Position numbers and translations under genes: made by a program
Part shown: in pieces, positions 59,700-64,000 of the stretch
Layout: every line of letters begins with the position of its first letter
Position numbering within the stretch: position 1 is the stretch's first letter
Source of the DNA: Vespa crabro
Lineage: Eukaryota; Arthropoda; Insecta; Hymenoptera; Vespidae
DNA: 64,000 nt
Direction: 5' to 3'
NCBI RefSeq assembly: GCF_910589235.1
Contig: NC_060955.1
Span: 554,001-618,000, forward strand
The notes under the pieces: model-generated
Seen by the model: only the letters and a program-made list of their open reading frames with translations
Databases searched by the model: none
What the model was told of the DNA's origin: nothing

Positions 59700-61045
59700 C
59701 TAAGCGGGCTTTGCATTTGGCCTTGATTTCAATCCTTGCGTAATGGATGCTGCAACTTCCATAGTACTTCTACCTCGTGTTTCTGGCAAATAGAATCTAA
59801 AAGCAATCGAATAAATTTAATTAATATTATATGTAAGTACGAGTTAAATATTTACTTATGTTAAAATGGTAATATTGTAAAAAACAAAAATTTTTTTATC
59901 AATGTACCCAACAAATTGTGCTAGAAGTAAAATACATCCTGTAAAAATAAGAAAGGTGTAAGGGCCGAGTAATTCTTGCATCGTTGGAAATAACATTCCA
60001 ACAATAAAATTACCACCCCAATTACAAACGCTTCCAAGAGACATTGCAACAGGTCTGGGTCCAACATCAAACAATTCTGATCCAATAAAAAAAGGAATTG
60101 GACCAAGACCAATACCATAAAAGATGACATAAAACATTACTGCCATTATGCATACCCATGGCATAAATGAAACTGTATGCTGTAACAATCAAGCAAGTAA
60201 TAGAAATCCATTTTTTCTTTTTTTCACAAAGGAAGTATAAATAGTTTTATAAGATAAACTTACGATTAAAGCTATAGAAGTACATAAAACGATGAGACAT
60301 CCGATACACAAATAACAACTACATAATAACACAATTCGTCTATGAAATAATGACATAACAGGAACAGATATCACAGCCATAGCAATATTAGCGAAGCCAG
60401 TTCCAAGAGTAGCATATTGTGATCCAGTAGTTCCTAATCCTGCATCTTTAAATATCGAACTCGAATAGTAAAATACTGCACTTATACCAGTTAATTGTTG
60501 GCCAAATTGAAGAGAACATACTAGGAGTAAAGGTAATCTAACACTGCGCTCTTTTAATATACGACCTATCGTCCAATTATCTGCCGAGGATTTGGCCACG
60601 AATTCGTGTTGTAAACCAGCAACTTCGTTTTGTAATAACATAATATCCATATTACGTAGACGACTTAACTCTGAAATATAATTTTATATTATTAATTTAT
60701 AATTGTTTTTTCTTATCTCATTATTGGTATTAATTAAATTACTGACCTTTAAGAGCTTTACTCTGTTGTTCCTTAATTATGTATAAATATTTTGGACTTT
60801 CTGGCAGTGCAAAGGTAAGAAGCAGCGCAATTGCACATAAAAGTGAAAATCCTGCTAACATGATATGCCAACTTTCTTCAGTACCTAACATTGTATCAAG
60901 TCCTACAATTTGTCCAAGAAACACACCAGATGTGATGCCTAATTGACATAGTACTCCAACAGCACCTCTTAATTTAAGAGGTGCTATTTCTGTCATATAC
61001 ATAGGTAATAAACTAGTAGCTAATCCTCCTGACAGACCTAATGTA

Positions 61046-61088
<43 letters not shown>

Positions 61089-61655
61089 ATAGACTATTAT
61101 TAAGTACTTTTAGATATCATGAAAAAATTATCCTTACCAACAATTAGTCTGCCTATAAGTAACAATTCAACAGAATTTAATGTTGGTACAAGGAGAAAGA
61201 GAATAGCACCTAAGATTCCAAATACATTTCCAGTCATCAATGCTCCCTTTCTTCCGAATCTATCCGCTAACCAACTTGCTATCAAAGATCCAGTTACTCC
61301 ACCAATTAAAAATATTGATACTATGGTAGCCCATAATATCATCATCTCATTATGAGTCAATTGTATGTCATATCTTTCGATAATACTTTGATTGCAAAAG
61401 TTCTGAATTATCTAAAATACAAAAATAATTATTATTTCCTTATTATTTCTATAATGTTCGAATTATAATTTAAACACATTATAAGTAGTTTATCAGAATA
61501 AATAATAATTATGTAATATTGACCTCTGCAGGATTGTTTAATACACCTAAGCTGTATCCAGCTGGTAACGCGGAACCCAAACAACTTGTAGCTCCTGCCA
61601 AGACCAATAAAGGGGTCCATTTACCTGATTCAGGATCAATTTCATTTTCTTCTTT
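59700..61655 (-). CDS. Facilitative sugar transporter, GLUT (SLC2) class I-like, 5' incomplete
   Basis: Plasma-membrane MFS sugar transporter with 12 predicted helices. Exons found: 61524-61655, 61138-61411, 60747-61037, 60264-60670, 59908-60179, 59700-59796, giving 490 residues without the start codon. The acceptor at 61656 shows that a further upstream exon supplies the Met. GLUT signatures in order: GYSLGVLNNP in helix 1, ADRFGRKGA after helix 2, GRLIVGLSGG, PESPKYLY after helix 6, QQLTGISAVFYYSSSIF in helix 7, GIGLGPIPFFIGSELF in helix 10, GPRPVAMSLG, and PETRGRS after helix 12. QLTGI and the absence of a long extracellular loop near helix 9 fit class I GLUT1-4-type or insect sut proteins rather than trehalose transporters. 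Substrate is inferred as glucose. The C-terminus ends RPNAKPA, with no classic PDZ or di-leucine motif. Confidence 0.9.
61049..61085. repeat. (TA)n microsatellite in sugar transporter intron
   Basis: A short A run followed by about 16 TA units, just upstream (minus sense) of the 60747-61037 exon. Confidence 0.9.
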
Positions 61656-62298
61656 CTAAAAACAATAATTAAGATTTATTATGATTTATTCATTACCAAA
61701 TACATTAACTGTTTATTTTCCATGTTAAGGACATAATCTAAAATCATAGTTTTTTCTTTTCTTTGTATAGATTCCGTTTATTTCATATATTTTTATTTTA
61801 ATATAAATTCAAATAACAACATTTCTCGTAAAAATCATATAAAAAAAAATATATATATATATAAAAAAACAAATAAATAAAAACTGTAGTATAATTGTAA
61901 AAATATTTGATTAAATATTTTACTAAGGGATTTTGCATTGAGAATACTTAAATATTTTTGATACTTATGAATATATGAAAATACATTTTTAAAGATACTA
62001 ATAATTTTTTACATGAATTCATAAATAATAACAAACATATTCAGGTATTCCCATTTCAATTTCCCGCTCTGTATATTCTTTTTAAAAATAATACGAAAGG
62101 ACTGGTGAATTAAAAAGATTGCTTTTTGTTAGCGATATTATTAGCGACATTTCGTTACAAAATTATAATTTTAAGATATGAACCTCAAAAAAAAAAAAAA
62201 AAACCAAAATCAATAAGAACTTATGAGGAATGCATGGCAATGTTCAAAAATGGACACAACTGGATTTATGTTATAAATTAATAATTAAAAATGTGTGT

Positions 62299-62333
<35 letters not shown>

Positions 62334-62641
62334 CTAATTAGTTTGAAGCTTATTATGAATTACTTTTATAATTTTATGTAGGACATACATATATACACAT
62401 ATAAACGGAACAATTGCAAATAAAATGTATTGTACGTAAATATGGTATGTATCGAGTATATTTATAAATTGATCTTTTGCATTAAACAATTTCAATATCA
62501 TTATGATGATTATAAAATAATAATATAAATGAAATCGAAGAAAATTGCTAGAATGTTTTTACGATTAATTGACTTTTTGTATAGCAACAACAAACAAAAA
62601 TAGAAAAATGTATAGCTGATAAATATGACATTGATCGATAT

Positions 62642-62983
62642 TTATTTAGAAATGAAAGTAATAATTAGTTGATTGATAAATAGTAAAAATAATTGCGATA
62701 GCCCATCTCTGACAGAGATTATGCAATTTACTTTAGAGGATAAATATTTTTGATTAAAACCTTCACCGATCCTTCTGATTATAAAACTATGATGATATGA
62801 GAAACCAATAACCATACCGCTGGAATAAATAAGTATCACAAGCAATATGTAGAGCAATATGTTGCACCCTTGAAGACCAATCACTGAGAGAAAATAGATA
62901 AGCCAGGGATGGTATGATGGAACAAAACTCAAAAATACCACACATTGTAGAAATACCTGGAAACTAGTCAGATAGCCAATCAT
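62642..62983 (-). other. Unidentified hydrophobic 113-codon open frame
   Basis: An open frame on the minus strand predicting three hydrophobic stretches (FLQCVVFLSFVPSYHPWLIYFL, then IGLQGCNILLYILLVILIYSSGMVIGF, then LFLLFINQLIITFI; segments overlap in type). It is longer than expected by chance for such AT-rich DNA, and a CTAGTTTCCAG acceptor lies at its 5' end. I do not recognise a family, and no adjoining exon could be joined. It may be a decayed membrane-protein exon or chance. Confidence 0.2.
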
Positions 62984-63683
62984 GCATTATCATCATTATA
63001 ATTCAAATGATATTAATTAAATCCTTTCTTTTATACCTACCTTTCCAATCTATTAATATTTAATCATTTTACCAAATTACATCAGTTATAAATAAAATTA
63101 TAAAAACAAGAAATATACTAAGCTGCATATACAATATATCTTTCACCAATGAATTTAAACAAATCCTTACAAACAATTTTCAATAAAATGAATGTCTACA
63201 ATGTAAATAATTAAAATTATTTGGATTTAATTGTATTCGTGTTTTAATATGAAAACATGAATGAAGGATGCATTTCGTTAAGCACATTTAATTATTTATG
63301 TGTTTCAATTTTGCAATAATTATTTTTAGCATTAATTATTACGTTATACAAGAAAGAAGACTTTTCAATAATATTATCAATAGTATCACTTATATCCAGA
63401 TACACGTTACTAATCGACTATAATGATACTTTAAGATTAGAACAGATGATACTATTTACAAAGATCATATAAATTTTATTCTTATTATTTTTATAAATAT
63501 ATTAAATAGGCGTGCGTTCTGAATGCAAATGATGAAATATTTTCAGATTTCTATAAAATGAATGAAAGCTTTCATGAGAGAGCAATACATATATAACAAT
63601 ACTGTTTTAATCCTAATATTGCAATTTCTGTACTCTTTAATACTGAAATATCAAGTTTCAAAGGAGATAAATAGAAGCAATGA

Positions 63684-63685
<2 letters not shown>

Positions 63686-63714
<29 letters not shown>
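63686..63714. repeat. (TA)n microsatellite
   Basis: About 14 TA units, intergenic. Confidence 0.9.
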
Positions 63715-63718
<4 letters not shown>

Positions 63719-64000
63719 ATATTACAGTAACGCTTTATATGGTTATATAAAACGTTTGATTTTAAAGGGAACATCTAAAGAAAAAATCTAAATTAGAATA
63801 AATCTAAATTATCAGTGCAAAGGTCAAATGATTAATTATGGAATCTAATGAAGTTAAAAAATCAGAAAAAATAATTATTATATCATAATAAAGCATGTAA
63901 ACAAGGAAGTTAACTTATTACTGCTCATATTTATTTAGGCCATTTATATAACACATATATATCCTTATAAATATGACATCTCTAGATTATAACAAATAGT

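Larger units (their letters stand above)
61656..64000. other. Upstream region of sugar transporter; first exon not located
   Basis: About 2.3 kb to the window edge, very AT-rich, with TA repeats at 62301-62329 and 63686-63714. It should contain the transporter's first exon(s) unless they lie beyond 64000. A strong donor-like site (GGAAAG|GTAGGT, minus, about 63043-63048) could end a 5' UTR exon, but no ATG in phase was found. One hydrophobic frame is listed separately. Confidence 0.5.

Noticed and set aside
1..64000. tRNA, rRNA, CRISPR arrays, complete transposase or retroviral genes
   Set aside because: I looked for B-box-like GTTCGA contexts, regularly spaced direct repeats, DDE/D transposase and reverse transcriptase motifs and saw none that hold up. 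Without covariance or profile searches, small RNAs could be missed.

Overview
The window is a strongly AT-rich, intron-bearing nuclear DNA segment from an insect. Short phase-consistent GT-AG introns, many microsatellites and a ZAD-type C2H2 zinc-finger gene (an arthropod family) support this. The base composition and gene set fit Hymenoptera, but that is inference and the species cannot be named from the sequence alone. There is no sign of bacterial, viral or CRISPR sequence. Gene models were assembled by hand from reading frames and splice sites. For every model called complete, the coding exons sum to a whole number of codons.

Layout, left to right. Two head-to-tail minus-strand genes for the mitochondrial succinyl-CoA synthetase beta subunit (492-3144 and 3585-5561) share all six intron positions, so they are a tandem duplication. 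Next is a minus-strand UAP56-interacting factor-like mRNA export gene (6859-10551), whose UAP56-binding motif is split by a 2.2 kb intron. A plus-strand LRR plus guanylate-kinase-like gene (LRGUK type, 11912-15300) converges on a minus-strand ZAD-like C2H2 zinc-finger gene (16085-18729). That gene lies head to head with RRS1 (19173-20657). Then come ELMOD2-like (21713-22654, single coding exon), a minus-strand ER thioredoxin-fold membrane protein lacking CXXC (23437-25038), SDHAF2 (26472-27103), minus-strand ZFYVE1/DFCP1 (27879-30446), STT3A (32335-35532), a 17-exon minus-strand HD-PTP/PTPN23 (myopic) gene (36276-43672), a SERHL/kraken-like alpha/beta hydrolase (44977-46050), PFKFB (47120-52440 plus possible alternative 3' exons), an SLC25A34/35-type mitochondrial carrier (57720-59405) and a minus-strand class I-like facilitative sugar transporter (59700-61655, first coding exon not found).

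The genes are mostly unrelated housekeeping functions: TCA cycle and SDH assembly, N-glycosylation, endosomal sorting, ribosome biogenesis, mRNA export, glycolytic control and transport. I see no operon or gene-cluster system. The unusual signals are within genes: a pseudophosphatase PTP domain in HD-PTP missing both the WPD Asp and the signature Arg; a hydrolase without the nucleophile-elbow glycines; a degenerate P-loop in LRGUK; a triplicated splice-acceptor segment in PFKFB; an 18-nt microexon and a 56-T tract beside an acceptor in PTPN23; a GC-AG intron in the zinc-finger gene; and a probable mariner-type MITE.
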